Shown piece by piece: positions 8,650 to 17,970 of a stretch of DNA of 64,000 nt. Source of the DNA: Candidatus Abyssobacteria bacterium SURF_5. Lineage in GTDB: Bacteria; Abyssobacteria; SURF-5. The notes below the pieces were generated by a model. It saw only the letters and a program-made list of their open reading frames with translations, ran no database searches and was not told the origin of the DNA. The translations under genes and the position numbers were made by a program. Where the stretch lies: the NCBI GenBank assembly GCA_003598085.1, contig QZKU01000075.1:10474-74473 (forward strand), read 5' to 3'. The first letter of the stretch is position 1; every line of letters starts with the position of its first letter.

Positions 8650-10086
8650 ATGACCATAACCCCGGATGCAGATTCAGCGATGCGAGGCATGGACAGGATG
8701 GCTCACGGTGTCGTTTCGAGGATCCCACCGCTCCTTCTTGCACACCGGCGATTGGACACCTTCTCCTCAAATGTCTTCATTGTGTTCACTGTGAAAGCAA
8801 TTTCCACCGTTGTTGGAATGGCAACGGGTATCCTGGTCGCCAGAAGCCTCGGGCCGACAGGAAAAGGTTCCTACGCGTTAATAACGACGCTTCCCGCCCT
8901 CGTCTTTTGCCTCGTCCATCTCGGCGTTGCCGAGGCCAATGTGTATTTCCTGCGAAAGCAAACGCACCAAATGGATCCCGCCGTCATTCGCGGCAACACG
9001 ATGGCGTTTACGATTTTGATCAGCGGCTTCACTGTGGCCACTCTCCTCCTGCTGAAACCTTACCTTTGCTCAACGTTCCTCTCGGAGCTTCCGGACATCT
9101 ACTTCTACATCATACTGCTGCTGGTTCCTTTTTTTCTGTTTGACACCTTCGGCAGTTCTCTACTGGTGGCATTCGAACAGTTCAAGCTTCTATCAGCGAT
9201 AAATCTTGCCCTAAGATTCGTTGATACTTTTGTTGTCGTCGCAGTTCTCTACATATTCGATCTCGGACTGATGGGAGTGGTACTGGCGTACTTACTTTAT
9301 TTCGTGCTCAAATCCGCCGCCTTTTTCCTTGTCGGCTTCTGGAGGCAGCCAATCCGCCGGATCCCCGATTTGAGAAGCATGTACTCCAGTATCAAGTTTG
9401 GGTTGAAATCACATGCTCAAAGTCTTACCGGAGTCCTTCATTACAAAATAGATATATATATCCTGGCCCTCTTTCTCACCCCAGGCGATATCGGCTATTA
9501 CAGTATTGCGGTCGCGCTCGTATCATTGATCTTCTACATTCCCGACGTTGTAGGGCATGTGATGTACCCAAAGGTCGCCTCGCTCAATGAAAAAGATGCC
9601 CATCTTTTTACCGCGCAAACCTGTCGCAACACCCTCTTCGTAACCATACTGCCGGCTGCCGGAATCATCGTGTTCGGAAGATTTCTCATAAGGCTGCTTT
9701 ACGGCCAAGAATTTCTGCCGGCGACCAGCGCACTCTACCTGTTGATGCCCGGAACCATCACCATGTGTCTCTATAAGATCCTCACGCGCAATTTTACAAG
9801 CAGGAACCGGCAGGAATTGACAGTTTTCGCCGGATTGTTTGGTTTACTTATCAACGTCGGCCTTAACCTCATGCTCATTCCTCGGATGGGAATTGCGGGC
9901 GCCGCTCTTGCCACCAGCATTTCCTATTCGTCCACCAGTATTCTTCTCCTTTTCTTTTTCCTGCGCCAATCAGGAATCAGGGCCAAGGACTCTCTGTTCA
10001 TAAATGGGTCCGACATTTCCGCTATCGTCCAAACGGGTCAAAGCATTGTTTTCCCACACAAGATAAAGCCGCGTGTACAGGTATGA
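8650..10086 (+). CDS. Wzx-type polysaccharide flippase
   Basis: 478-residue multi-pass membrane protein of the MOP/polysaccharide_synt family. The first helix region (VKAISTVVGMATGILVARSLGPTGKG) is typical of Wzx flippases, and about 12-14 hydrophobic segments run along the protein, with the late FASRN-like loop and the GIAGAALATSISY segment. The start at 8650 has an excellent ribosome site (GAGGAGGCGT); the open frame back to 8530 has no such site. It moves lipid-linked repeat units across the inner membrane for Wzy polymerisation. It overlaps the following glycosyltransferase by ATGA. Confidence 0.92.
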   Translation: MTITPDADSAMRGMDRMAHGVVSRIPPLLLAHRRLDTFSSNVFIVFTVKAISTVVGMATGILVARSLGPTGKGSYALITTLPALVFCLVHLGVAEANVYFLRKQTHQMDPAVIRGNTMAFTILISGFTVATLLLLKPYLCSTFLSELPDIYFYIILLLVPFFLFDTFGSSLLVAFEQFKLLSAINLALRFVDTFVVVAVLYIFDLGLMGVVLAYLLYFVLKSAAFFLVGFWRQPIRRIPDLRSMYSSIKFGLKSHAQSLTGVLHYKIDIYILALFLTPGDIGYYSIAVALVSLIFYIPDVVGHVMYPKVASLNEKDAHLFTAQTCRNTLFVTILPAAGIIVFGRFLIRLLYGQEFLPATSALYLLMPGTITMCLYKILTRNFTSRNRQELTVFAGLFGLLINVGLNLMLIPRMGIAGAALATSISYSSTSILLLFFFLRQSGIRAKDSLFINGSDISAIVQTGQSIVFPHKIKPRVQV

Positions 10087-11300
10087 AACGGATTCTTTTT
10101 CATGAGAGCAGCTTGAATGGAAAAGTGGGAGGGTCCCACCATAGCCTGCTGCTCATTATCAAAAATCTGGACCCCACGAAATACGAGAAGATGGTTGTCT
10201 TAAATTCCGATGTTGCGCTCCGTCCGGAATTCGAGAATGTTTGCAAGGTGCTCATCTGGGAGGGACCCAGCGCCTCTTATTTTGCGGGGCTCGGGGCGCG
10301 GCAGGGATGGAATACGAAGTTCTGCAACTGGCCGACGCCTATCGGGAAACCCGCCAATTTCGTGTACTGCAGCTCACGCATGTTCTATAACGATATCCTT
10401 CTTGGGGCGACCGTGATCAGGAAATATTATCATCTCCTTAAACGCGAAAAGATCGACTTGCTGCACTTGAATAATTCATTCGATACCTATTGGAGCCTTG
10501 CCGCCATGCTGGCTGGAGTACCCTTGGTGCAGCACGTGAGAGGCGTCAGCGGAAGTCTGTCCTCACCGCTTCGGAACTATCCGGTAAAGGTAATCTGTAT
10601 CTCCGACTGCATCAAGCAGAATGTTCTGGCCCGTGGAGTCGACGCCCGAAAGGTAGTTCGCATTTACAACGCCGTCGACTGTCAAACGTTCCGGCCGAAT
10701 CGGAATTCACACGAACTGCGCGCGGAGTTCGGGCTCCAGGATTCTGATTATGTAGTATCGCTCTTCGGAAACATCCAGAAATGGAAGGGACAGGAAGTTC
10801 TCTTGCGAGCCTGCGCACGGCTGAAGGAAAGGCACAAGAATCTTAAATGCGTCCTCTTCGGTGAAATTATAGAAGAGGGCTACGCCAAGGAACTCAAGCG
10901 ACTTGCGGATGTGCTGGAATTGAAAAATTCCTTTCACTTCGCTGGATTCAAAAAGGAAAATGCGGACTGGATGAATGCGTCGGACGTGATTGTTCACACA
11001 TCAATTCTGCCGGAGCCCTTCGGACGCGTGTTGATCGAGGCGATGAGTCTGGGCAAGCCCGTCATTGGAACAAACCTTGGCGCCGTTCCCGAAATTGTGG
11101 AGGACCGAGAATCAGGGCTTTTATTCGCGGCCGGCAACGACGAGCAACTCGCCGCTCATATAGATTTTTTGCTAAAAAATCCCCATGAGGCCGAGCAGCT
11201 TGGGCGTAGCGCCATCCAGAGGGTTAAACAGCTGTTTGACGTGCGCCAGCATATAGAAGCCATACAGAATCTCTACAAAAGCATCCTCAATGGTGACTGA
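10083..11300 (+). CDS. GT4-family glycosyltransferase
   Basis: 405-residue GT-B glycosyltransferase. The N-terminal acceptor domain contains the loop GKVGGSHHSLL, and the C-terminal donor domain has SLFGNIQKWKGQEVLLRA, HFAGFKKEN and the E-x7-E nucleotide-sugar motif in EPFGRVLIEAMSLGKPV, followed by GTNLGAVPEIVED. A soluble or peripheral inner-membrane enzyme that adds one sugar to the lipid-linked repeat unit; the sugar cannot be deduced. The start overlaps the flippase stop (ATGA), indicating translational coupling. Confidence 0.92.
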   Translation: MKRILFHESSLNGKVGGSHHSLLLIIKNLDPTKYEKMVVLNSDVALRPEFENVCKVLIWEGPSASYFAGLGARQGWNTKFCNWPTPIGKPANFVYCSSRMFYNDILLGATVIRKYYHLLKREKIDLLHLNNSFDTYWSLAAMLAGVPLVQHVRGVSGSLSSPLRNYPVKVICISDCIKQNVLARGVDARKVVRIYNAVDCQTFRPNRNSHELRAEFGLQDSDYVVSLFGNIQKWKGQEVLLRACARLKERHKNLKCVLFGEIIEEGYAKELKRLADVLELKNSFHFAGFKKENADWMNASDVIVHTSILPEPFGRVLIEAMSLGKPVIGTNLGAVPEIVEDRESGLLFAAGNDEQLAAHIDFLLKNPHEAEQLGRSAIQRVKQLFDVRQHIEAIQNLYKSILNGD

Positions 11301-11332
11301 ATTGTCCGATCAGCCAAAGGGATAGGTGCGGA

Positions 11333-12667
11333 ATGATGAAATCAACCATGGGACGCCGGAAAGAAACCAGCAATATCGGTTTGTTTCTCATAATCCTTTA
11401 CATGTTTTTTGAGTACGTTCGGCCACAGAGTTTTATTGCCGGGCTTGCGCCACTGCATATTCCGATGATTGTGCAGTCCATTATCATTCTCTCGCTGTTT
11501 TCGTGTGACTTTGAGCGTTTCAAGAAGAGAGAAACTGTTTACTTTTTTCTGCTGCTCTGCCTGATGGCGGCGCACGTGCCGTTTGCAACCAACAACTATT
11601 GGGCGTATCAGATAACCAGAAGCATGACTCTGCAATTCGTTGTTTTCTTGGCGATTATCGGCCACCTCCACACGTTCCACAAACTCGGCCTCGTACTGAC
11701 GCTGTGGATCGCTGTCGCCATCCTTTGCAGCATTGCGGGGATTGCGCAGGGAGGCCGCATCCCCGAATCAGGTTTTCTCGGCGATGAAAATGATTTTGCG
11801 CTCTTCCTGAACATGATGATCCCGCTGGCTTTTTTCAGCGGTCAGGCCGCTCGCTCGAAGAGGGCGAAACTTTTTTACTATTCGGGCGTGGCAGTGTTGA
11901 TCCTCGGAACCGTCTCCTCAATGTCCAGGGGCGGTTTTCTGGGAATGCTCCCGCCTCTTCTGTACTGCTGGTGGAAAACAGACTCGAAACTGAAGACCGG
12001 GATAGCGGCCGCACTCGTCGGCTCGCTCCTGGTTGTTTCCTTTATTCCCGACAAGTATTGGACTGAGATGAGCACCATCCAAGAGGAAGGCTTGAACGTG
12101 GGAACAGGTTCGCAGCGGGCGTACTTGTGGAGACGCGGATTCGAGATGTTTCAGGATCATCCCTTGATCGGCGTCGGCCCCGGAAACTTCAACTGGAACC
12201 TGCGCTATTACGAGCCGCCCGATGGCTTTGCCGGTCGTTCTCATGCCGGACGTCCCTCGCACTCGATCTATTTTACCATGCTGCCGGAACTCGGCATGAT
12301 GGGAACCTTCTTGATCCTGGGACTGACGTGGGTCAGTCAAATGGAATCACGCCGACTGAATAAGACAATCAGAAAGCGCCTTCCGCCAGACAAGAAAGAC
12401 GAAGAGACCGGCAGACTGGAGGCTTTCGGATTCGGTTTCACGGGAGCTGTCCTTGCCTATCTCGTCTCCGGAGCATTCCTCTCGGTTCTCTACTACGGGC
12501 ACTTCTGGTTGATCATTGGTTTCACCGTGGCAACCAATAGGCTTCTGAAGGAGCGCCTGCATCAGTTGGCGGACGAAACAGAAAGCCCCAAGCGAGCATA
12601 TCATGAGAGTAGCGATAACAGATGGCAATACGCGCGCCGCATTGGCAATCACCCGTTCGCTCGGTAA
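11333..12667 (+). CDS. O-antigen ligase/Wzy-type polymerase
   Basis: 444-residue polytopic membrane protein. About ten hydrophobic helices are visible, starting with NIGLFLIILYMFFEYVRPQS. The Wzy_C motif is seen in the large periplasmic loop: SQRAYLWRRGFEMFQDHP, then GVGPGNFNW and the RPSHSIYFTMLPELGMMG segment. The family includes repeat-unit polymerases, O-antigen ligases and exosortase-A-associated O-glycosylation ligases. Beside a Wzx flippase, a polymerase role is most likely, but ligation cannot be excluded. Two adjacent ATGs (11333/11336) are possible starts. The 3' end overlaps the ATP-grasp gene by 65 bases. Confidence 0.88.
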   Translation: MMKSTMGRRKETSNIGLFLIILYMFFEYVRPQSFIAGLAPLHIPMIVQSIIILSLFSCDFERFKKRETVYFFLLLCLMAAHVPFATNNYWAYQITRSMTLQFVVFLAIIGHLHTFHKLGLVLTLWIAVAILCSIAGIAQGGRIPESGFLGDENDFALFLNMMIPLAFFSGQAARSKRAKLFYYSGVAVLILGTVSSMSRGGFLGMLPPLLYCWWKTDSKLKTGIAAALVGSLLVVSFIPDKYWTEMSTIQEEGLNVGTGSQRAYLWRRGFEMFQDHPLIGVGPGNFNWNLRYYEPPDGFAGRSHAGRPSHSIYFTMLPELGMMGTFLILGLTWVSQMESRRLNKTIRKRLPPDKKDEETGRLEAFGFGFTGAVLAYLVSGAFLSVLYYGHFWLIIGFTVATNRLLKERLHQLADETESPKRAYHESSDNRWQYARRIGNHPFAR

Positions 12668-13859
12668 AAGCGGACATTGGATTGCCGTTGGCGCCGAAAC
12701 GCGGACGAGTCTTGCGGGCGCCTCGAAATATTGCGCCGAATCCTTTACCTATGATTCCCCCTTCCGGAGCATCAAGGCGGCGGCGCAACAATTGTCGCGT
12801 GAAGTGATGCGGCGCAATATAGCCTGTCTCATTCCGGCAGCTGATGTTTCCCTCATTCCAATATTGACGCATCAGGAAACGCTCTTCAACGGCGTCTCCA
12901 TACCGTATCCACCGCTGCAGATCGCCCTGCAGGCGTCCGACAAACGATTCCTCTTCCCATTGGCCCAGAAGTGTGGTGTCCCGATCCCGAGGACGATTTA
13001 CTGTGATCAGCCTGTACGGCCGGGAGACATCTATTCGCAAATCTCCAGCTTTCCGGTTATCGTCAAGTCGGCCCGTTCTCTCTTTGTCGAAGCTGACCGG
13101 CTCGTGCATGGGGGCGTTTCCTGTGTCTCCAGCCGGGAAGAACTCCGGCGGCTGCTTGCCGCAAAGGACTACCTCCATCGACACTCATTTCTCGTCCAGG
13201 AAAGGATCTTCGGAACCGGAATGGGATATTTTGTTCTGCTTCATCAGGGAAAACCGCTGGCTGAATTCAGTCACCGGCGCATACGCGAAAAACCGCCGGC
13301 CGGCGGCGTAAGCGTCTATAGTGAGAGCACTCCTCTTCGTTCCGACATCAGAGAATTTTCGCTCAAACTCCTCAATTCCCTGGCTTGGTCGGGCATCGCC
13401 ATGGTCGAATTCAAACTGGACCGCCGCACGAATCTCCCGATGCTCATGGAAATTAATGGCAGATTCTGGGGGTCCCTGCAGCTTGCGATTGACGCGGGCA
13501 TTGATTTTCCGACCCTGCTGGTGAATTCCATTTCGAATGGCGCCGAACAGCGGCCGCAAGTTTTCTACAAGCCGTATATACGTTGGAGGTGGCTGTTGGG
13601 CGACCTCGACAACATGCTGCTGCGCTGTCTCAAACCGGATAAGTCACTCTCGCTGCCGCCACTGTTTCCCTCGCGGCCACGAACAGTAATGCAGTTCTTA
13701 TCGGCATTCGGCAGGCGCCATACCGGCTACGATACTCTTGACAGGTCTGACATGCGCCCGTTCCTCTTCGAGTTGCGGTCATATCTGAACCAGTTGTCTC
13801 ATGATCGAACAAACGATAATGCAAGTCCTTTGGGCATCGAAACTACTCAGCAATCTTGA
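12603..13859 (+). CDS. ATP-grasp domain protein
   Basis: 418-residue ATP-grasp protein resembling the carbamoyl-phosphate-synthase-like ligases found in capsule and exopolysaccharide loci. The N-terminal Rossmann segment is MRVAITDGNTRAALAITRSLG, followed by the ATP-binding segment (FPVIVKSARSLF, HSFLVQERIFGTG) and the metal-binding EINGRFWGSLQLAIDAG around residues 280-300. Such enzymes ligate an acid to an amine or amino acid with acyl-phosphate chemistry, which suggests amino-acid or peptide decoration of a sugar. The substrate is not evident. It begins inside the preceding gene and ends inside the phosphatase gene, so it is tightly coupled. Confidence 0.85.
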   Translation: MRVAITDGNTRAALAITRSLGKSGHWIAVGAETRTSLAGASKYCAESFTYDSPFRSIKAAAQQLSREVMRRNIACLIPAADVSLIPILTHQETLFNGVSIPYPPLQIALQASDKRFLFPLAQKCGVPIPRTIYCDQPVRPGDIYSQISSFPVIVKSARSLFVEADRLVHGGVSCVSSREELRRLLAAKDYLHRHSFLVQERIFGTGMGYFVLLHQGKPLAEFSHRRIREKPPAGGVSVYSESTPLRSDIREFSLKLLNSLAWSGIAMVEFKLDRRTNLPMLMEINGRFWGSLQLAIDAGIDFPTLLVNSISNGAEQRPQVFYKPYIRWRWLLGDLDNMLLRCLKPDKSLSLPPLFPSRPRTVMQFLSAFGRRHTGYDTLDRSDMRPFLFELRSYLNQLSHDRTNDNASPLGIETTQQS

Positions 13860-14442
13860 AAAGGTTCGAGGATGGAAGCATTGGAACGCCATCCTGGACC
13901 GGACCTATGCCTTTTACTACCGCGCGCGAAGGCAGACGCCAAGTGCCGTCGTCCGCAAAAAACTCGCTCCTGCTTCCGGCATTATCATCATTATATGCAG
14001 GGGCAACGTGTGCAGGAGCGCGTTTCTCGCGAACTATCTGAGGACGATTGTCTATCCGCAGGATCGTTTCACATTCCTATCGGCTGGTCTTCGCACCCGC
14101 GACGGAAGCCTGGCTCCACCCGATGCTCTTCTTTGCGCGGCGGACTACGGAATTGATCTGACGTCTCACAGGGGAAAAGCAATTACAGTGATGGACGTTC
14201 AAGAAGCTGCCTTGGTAGTCGGCATGGAGCCGATTCATCACATCGAGTTTTTCCTGAGATATTTTAAATGGAGGAGAAAGTTTCTGCTGCTCCGGGCTCT
14301 GGAGGACCGCCCTCTTTCCGTCACGGTCCCAGACCCCTTCGAAAAAGGTCCGGAAACATTTCAAGATTGTTTCCGCATCCTGGTGGAGAATGGAAACGCG
14401 CTGATGATCGCGCTCCAGGCATTTGGAGAACGGCACGTATGA
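13801..14442 (+). CDS. Low-molecular-weight protein tyrosine phosphatase with N-terminal extension
   Basis: 213-residue LMW-PTP. The P-loop CRGNVCRS (C66, R72, S73) fits C-x5-R-S, and the general acid Asp is in the late VPDPFEKG segment. The first about 58 residues form an N-terminal extension not typical of the 150-residue family. A later start cannot be excluded, but no strong ribosome site distinguishes one. In capsule loci LMW-PTPs dephosphorylate the BY-kinase, so the partner is likely the kinase encoded at 852. It overlaps the previous gene by 59 bases and the next by ATGA. Confidence 0.88.
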   Translation: MIEQTIMQVLWASKLLSNLEKVRGWKHWNAILDRTYAFYYRARRQTPSAVVRKKLAPASGIIIIICRGNVCRSAFLANYLRTIVYPQDRFTFLSAGLRTRDGSLAPPDALLCAADYGIDLTSHRGKAITVMDVQEAALVVGMEPIHHIEFFLRYFKWRRKFLLLRALEDRPLSVTVPDPFEKGPETFQDCFRILVENGNALMIALQAFGERHV

Positions 14443-15554
14443 TCCGGATCGCTCATCTCTTCGACACTTCCGGCCCCGGCGGGGCCGAAACCGTCCTCGT
14501 AAGCCTCGTGCGCGGACTCGATCCAAAACGGTTCGATTCCGTTGCATGCATTCGTGAGAACAGTTGGATGCACAGGCAGCTCGAGCAAAAGTGTGTTCTC
14601 TCTTTTCTCACGGTCCCGCGCACCTACGATGTGCGTTTTGTCGCCGGTCTCAGAAAACTCATCAAACAACTGCACATCGACCTCGTGCATTCCCACGAGT
14701 TTTTCATGAACTTCTACGGTACTGCGGCCGCCGCAGCGGCTGGGATCCCGAGCATTGCCACCGTCCACGGACAAACCCCCTATGCGGCCGAAAAGCTGCG
14801 CCGCCGGCTGGCGTGCCGGCTCGTCGCATCCCGCGGATGCATGGTGGCCGTCTCGAACCAGGTCGCCGCAAGATTTCACAACGAGGTCGGAATATCACGG
14901 GATCGAATTCGCACAATCTACAACGGAATAGATATCGACGTCTATGGCGACAATGAAAGGCTCGACGACCTGCGGCATGAATTAAATCTCCCCGCGGGAA
15001 CCCCCCTGGTCGGCATGGTGGGAAATCTCTACCCGGTCAAGGGTTATCCTTTTTTTCTCGAAGCAATGAGCCTTGTGAAGCAGAAATTCCCCTTGGCGAA
15101 CTTTATCATCTGCGGTCGCGGGAAGCTTCAGGCGGAACTTGAAATGCAGGCGCGCCATCTTAACCTTTCGGGCTCGCTGAAGTTTCTCGGGTTCCGCCCG
15201 GACGTGCCCCGCCTGCTTCGGCTGATGGACGTGTTCGTGCTCTCCTCGCTTTCGGAGGGTCTTTCGCTGTCCATCCTGGAAGCGATGGCGGCCGCCAGGC
15301 CGGTCGTGGTAACCGATGTGGGCGGGAATCACGAGATAGTCGTCGAGGGAGAGACGGGGTTTCTCGTTCAGCCGCGTAATGCAAAGGCCTTAGCTGAAAA
15401 AGTGTGCTACCTGCTGGGCAATGATAGCGTCGCCCGGAGGATGGGCGAAAACGGCAGAACCCGCGCCGCAGCGGTTTTCAGTCGCGAGATAATGCTTCGC
15501 AATTACGAACACCTGTACGAAGCCTTGGTTCATAACGGTCGGGTAAAACAATGA
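14439..15554 (+). CDS. GT4-family glycosyltransferase
   Basis: 371-residue GT-B enzyme. The start at 14439 overlaps the phosphatase stop as ATGA; the open frame extends to 14268 but that would lie inside the phosphatase gene. Motifs: GPGGAETVLVSLVRGL near the N-terminus, HSHEFFMNFYG, VGMVGNLYPVKGYPFFLEAM, LKFLGFRPDVPRLL, and E-x7-E in EGLSLSILEAMAAARPVV followed by TDVGGNHEIVVEGETG. Adds a sugar during repeat-unit assembly; specificity unknown. It overlaps the next gene by 4 bases. Confidence 0.92.
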   Translation: MIRIAHLFDTSGPGGAETVLVSLVRGLDPKRFDSVACIRENSWMHRQLEQKCVLSFLTVPRTYDVRFVAGLRKLIKQLHIDLVHSHEFFMNFYGTAAAAAAGIPSIATVHGQTPYAAEKLRRRLACRLVASRGCMVAVSNQVAARFHNEVGISRDRIRTIYNGIDIDVYGDNERLDDLRHELNLPAGTPLVGMVGNLYPVKGYPFFLEAMSLVKQKFPLANFIICGRGKLQAELEMQARHLNLSGSLKFLGFRPDVPRLLRLMDVFVLSSLSEGLSLSILEAMAAARPVVVTDVGGNHEIVVEGETGFLVQPRNAKALAEKVCYLLGNDSVARRMGENGRTRAAAVFSREIMLRNYEHLYEALVHNGRVKQ

Positions 15555-16684
15555 TCGATGAAATCTTTTTCATCTCATTCTTTCTGCTACTCTATCCGGT
15601 GTTCCTTTATCCCGTGTGCATGCTCCTCCTCTACAATCTGCGGCGGCGTCCCATTATCCGGAACCCTTTCCCGGGGAAAGTCACGGTTATCATTACGGCT
15701 CATAACGAAGAAAGCAAAATTCGAGACAAACTCGAGAATACGCTGAATCAGGATTTTCCGCACGAGCGGTTGCAGATCCTCGTGGCCTCCGATTTCTCGA
15801 CGGATGCCACCGATTCAATTGTTGGCGCTTATGCCGAGCGTGGAGTCACCCTCATCCGGCCCGACCGCCGCGGCGGAAAAGAATATGCGCAGAAATACGC
15901 GGTGGGCAAAGCTACAGGAGATGTAATCGTCTTTTCGGATGTCGGCACGGAGTTAGAGATCGGCGGAATCAGCCGCATCACATCGAACTTCGCAGACCCT
16001 ACAGTCGGCTGTGTCAGTAGCCGGGATGTATTTCTGGCTCCCGGCCGCGCGGTCTCCGGCGAAGGAATCTATGTCCGGTATGAAATGCTTCTGCGGAAAT
16101 TGGAAACCGGCGCACACTCAGTCGTGGGTCTCAGCGGCTCATTTTTTGCCGCGCGCACGAACATTTGCGCGGGAATCCGGACAGATACGCAGAGTGACTT
16201 TCAAACTCTCCTGAACGCGGTCCGGCTGGGCTACCGCGGGGTGGCCGACCCGCAAGCCATCGGATACTATCGTGAGCTTGCGGCGCCGCATAATGAGTTG
16301 CGCCGAAAAATACGAACTGTCCTTCGCGGAATAACCACCTTGATGACAAACGCGGACTTGTTGAACCCGTTGCAGTTCGGTCTCTTTTCATTCCAACTCA
16401 TCAGCCATAAGCTGCTGAGATGGCTGGTTCCTTTGTTTCTGTTCCTCATGCTTATTACCAGCGCCGCCGGGGCATTCGATAGCGCCCTCTTTCGGCTGGC
16501 GTTCCTCGCACAGTGCGTTGCATACGCCCTCGCACTTGCGGCCTTCTTGAACAGGAGAATCTCCCGGATCGGCCCGATGGCGCTTTTCCGGTACGGGCTG
16601 ATCAGCAATATCGGAATCATCGTTGCCTGGCTCAAGTTTCTCCGAGGCGAAAGAATCGTCTACTGGGAGCCTTCAAAGAGATAG
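15551..16684 (+). CDS. GT2-family membrane glycosyltransferase
   Basis: 377-residue family 2 glycosyltransferase with one N-terminal membrane helix (residues about 5-28) and two or three C-terminal helices (about 275-310 and 345-365). The GT-A core shows VTVIITAHNEESKI, ILVASDFSTDATD, the DxD-like DVGTE near residue 133, and the QSDFQ segment in place of the common ED motif. The layout resembles processive or polyprenyl-phosphate-linked GT2 enzymes of exosortase-A loci. It overlaps the preceding gene by ATGA. The donor sugar is unknown. Confidence 0.88.
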   Translation: MIDEIFFISFFLLLYPVFLYPVCMLLLYNLRRRPIIRNPFPGKVTVIITAHNEESKIRDKLENTLNQDFPHERLQILVASDFSTDATDSIVGAYAERGVTLIRPDRRGGKEYAQKYAVGKATGDVIVFSDVGTELEIGGISRITSNFADPTVGCVSSRDVFLAPGRAVSGEGIYVRYEMLLRKLETGAHSVVGLSGSFFAARTNICAGIRTDTQSDFQTLLNAVRLGYRGVADPQAIGYYRELAAPHNELRRKIRTVLRGITTLMTNADLLNPLQFGLFSFQLISHKLLRWLVPLFLFLMLITSAAGAFDSALFRLAFLAQCVAYALALAAFLNRRISRIGPMALFRYGLISNIGIIVAWLKFLRGERIVYWEPSKR

Positions 16685-16755
16685 CGACAAAAAACCATTT
16701 GTTGCTCCCTCTCAATGTCCGGAAAAGACGCTTAACCGTCAAGTGGGGCTATCTT

Positions 16756-17970
16756 ATGGATGAACCAATCTCTTTCTCTGGGGCAGCAGACGGGTTTGCG
16801 GATTCCACGCGCCAGGAATCCTCTGCATCGCACCGACAGCCTTCAGGGCACGTCTGCCACATTATCTCGGGCGATCTGTGGGCCGGAGCTGCCTGCCAGG
16901 CATACCATCTCCTGTCTGATCTCATCAAGACCGAGACCATGTTGTTTTCTGCGATCACATTCAATCCCGGAAAGCTGACGAACCAGCTGACATCCATTGG
17001 GATGCCGGTGCTCTGCCTCCCCGAGGATAGACTTTCCTCCCTCGAAATTCTTTCCGAAATTCATCGCTATGTTGACAATCACGGGATCGACATCATTCAT
17101 TGTCACGGCCATAAGGAACAGATTTTCGGCTGCATCGCCAGCCTGCTGTTGCGCAAGAGGGTGAAGGTGGTCAGGACGCTGCACGGCATGCCGGAACCGT
17201 ACTCCGGATTGGCCGGTGTTCGGGCGAAGTGCTATCAAATACTGCAAAATTGCTGCTCGCTCTTTCTGACCGAAAAAATAGTCGTCGTCTCCAACGATAT
17301 GAAAGATCGCCTTAAGCAGAGGAAATGGGCGAGAAAACTGATCTGCATCCATAACGGAATTGACCCGGAGAAAGTGAAACCGACGGTTTCACGCGAGCAA
17401 ATGAAGAATCTGCTTGGCATTGTGGGAGATGATTATGTAATTGGAGTTGCCTGCAGGCTCGTACCAATCAAGAGACTTGATATCCTCCTTCAGACGATGC
17501 GATTTCTTCAGCAAAAGCATAAAGAAGTCCTGCTGCTGATTGCGGGCGACGGTCCATTGCTGAGTCAACTGAAGAGACAGGCGCAGCTTCTTGGAATCGA
17601 GAAGCGAGTTCGATTCCTCGGCTTCCGTACGGATATCTATGACGTAATGTCTACCTTCGATGTCTTTGTGATGACGTCGGATCATGAGGGTGTTCCGATG
17701 GGGTTACTCGAAGCAGTGGCATTGGGAATTCGCGTGGTGGCGCCTGCGGTGGGAGGCATTCCCGAAGTTGTGAACGACCACACAGCTGTCCTGCTTGAAA
17801 ACCTCAATTGCGAAACCCTGGCGGATTGCCTGCACTCTGAAATTCTGAAGCATCGTGCCGGCGAAAAAGGCCATCTCACGCAAAAGCATCTTCCTCCCTC
17901 TTCCGGCGAAACATCCTTGAAAATGGTACAACTGTATGAAAATATCGGAATCTCCCGCAAGAGAAAATAA
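16756..17970 (+). CDS. GT4-family glycosyltransferase
   Basis: 404-residue GT-B enzyme. The start at 16756 (MDEPISFSG) follows a GGGG ribosome site; an earlier in-frame start at 16513 would overlap the GT2 gene by 170 bases and is rejected. Motifs: HVCHIISGDLWAGAACQAYH (exosortase-locus-type opening), HCHGHKEQIFG, VACRLVPIKRLDILLQTM, VRFLGFRTDIYDVM and E-x7-E in EGVPMGLLEAVALGIRVV. The extra N-terminal 30 residues are polar and of unknown role. The 3' end overlaps the next glycosyltransferase by 35 bases. Confidence 0.9.
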   Translation: MDEPISFSGAADGFADSTRQESSASHRQPSGHVCHIISGDLWAGAACQAYHLLSDLIKTETMLFSAITFNPGKLTNQLTSIGMPVLCLPEDRLSSLEILSEIHRYVDNHGIDIIHCHGHKEQIFGCIASLLLRKRVKVVRTLHGMPEPYSGLAGVRAKCYQILQNCCSLFLTEKIVVVSNDMKDRLKQRKWARKLICIHNGIDPEKVKPTVSREQMKNLLGIVGDDYVIGVACRLVPIKRLDILLQTMRFLQQKHKEVLLLIAGDGPLLSQLKRQAQLLGIEKRVRFLGFRTDIYDVMSTFDVFVMTSDHEGVPMGLLEAVALGIRVVAPAVGGIPEVVNDHTAVLLENLNCETLADCLHSEILKHRAGEKGHLTQKHLPPSSGETSLKMVQLYENIGISRKRK

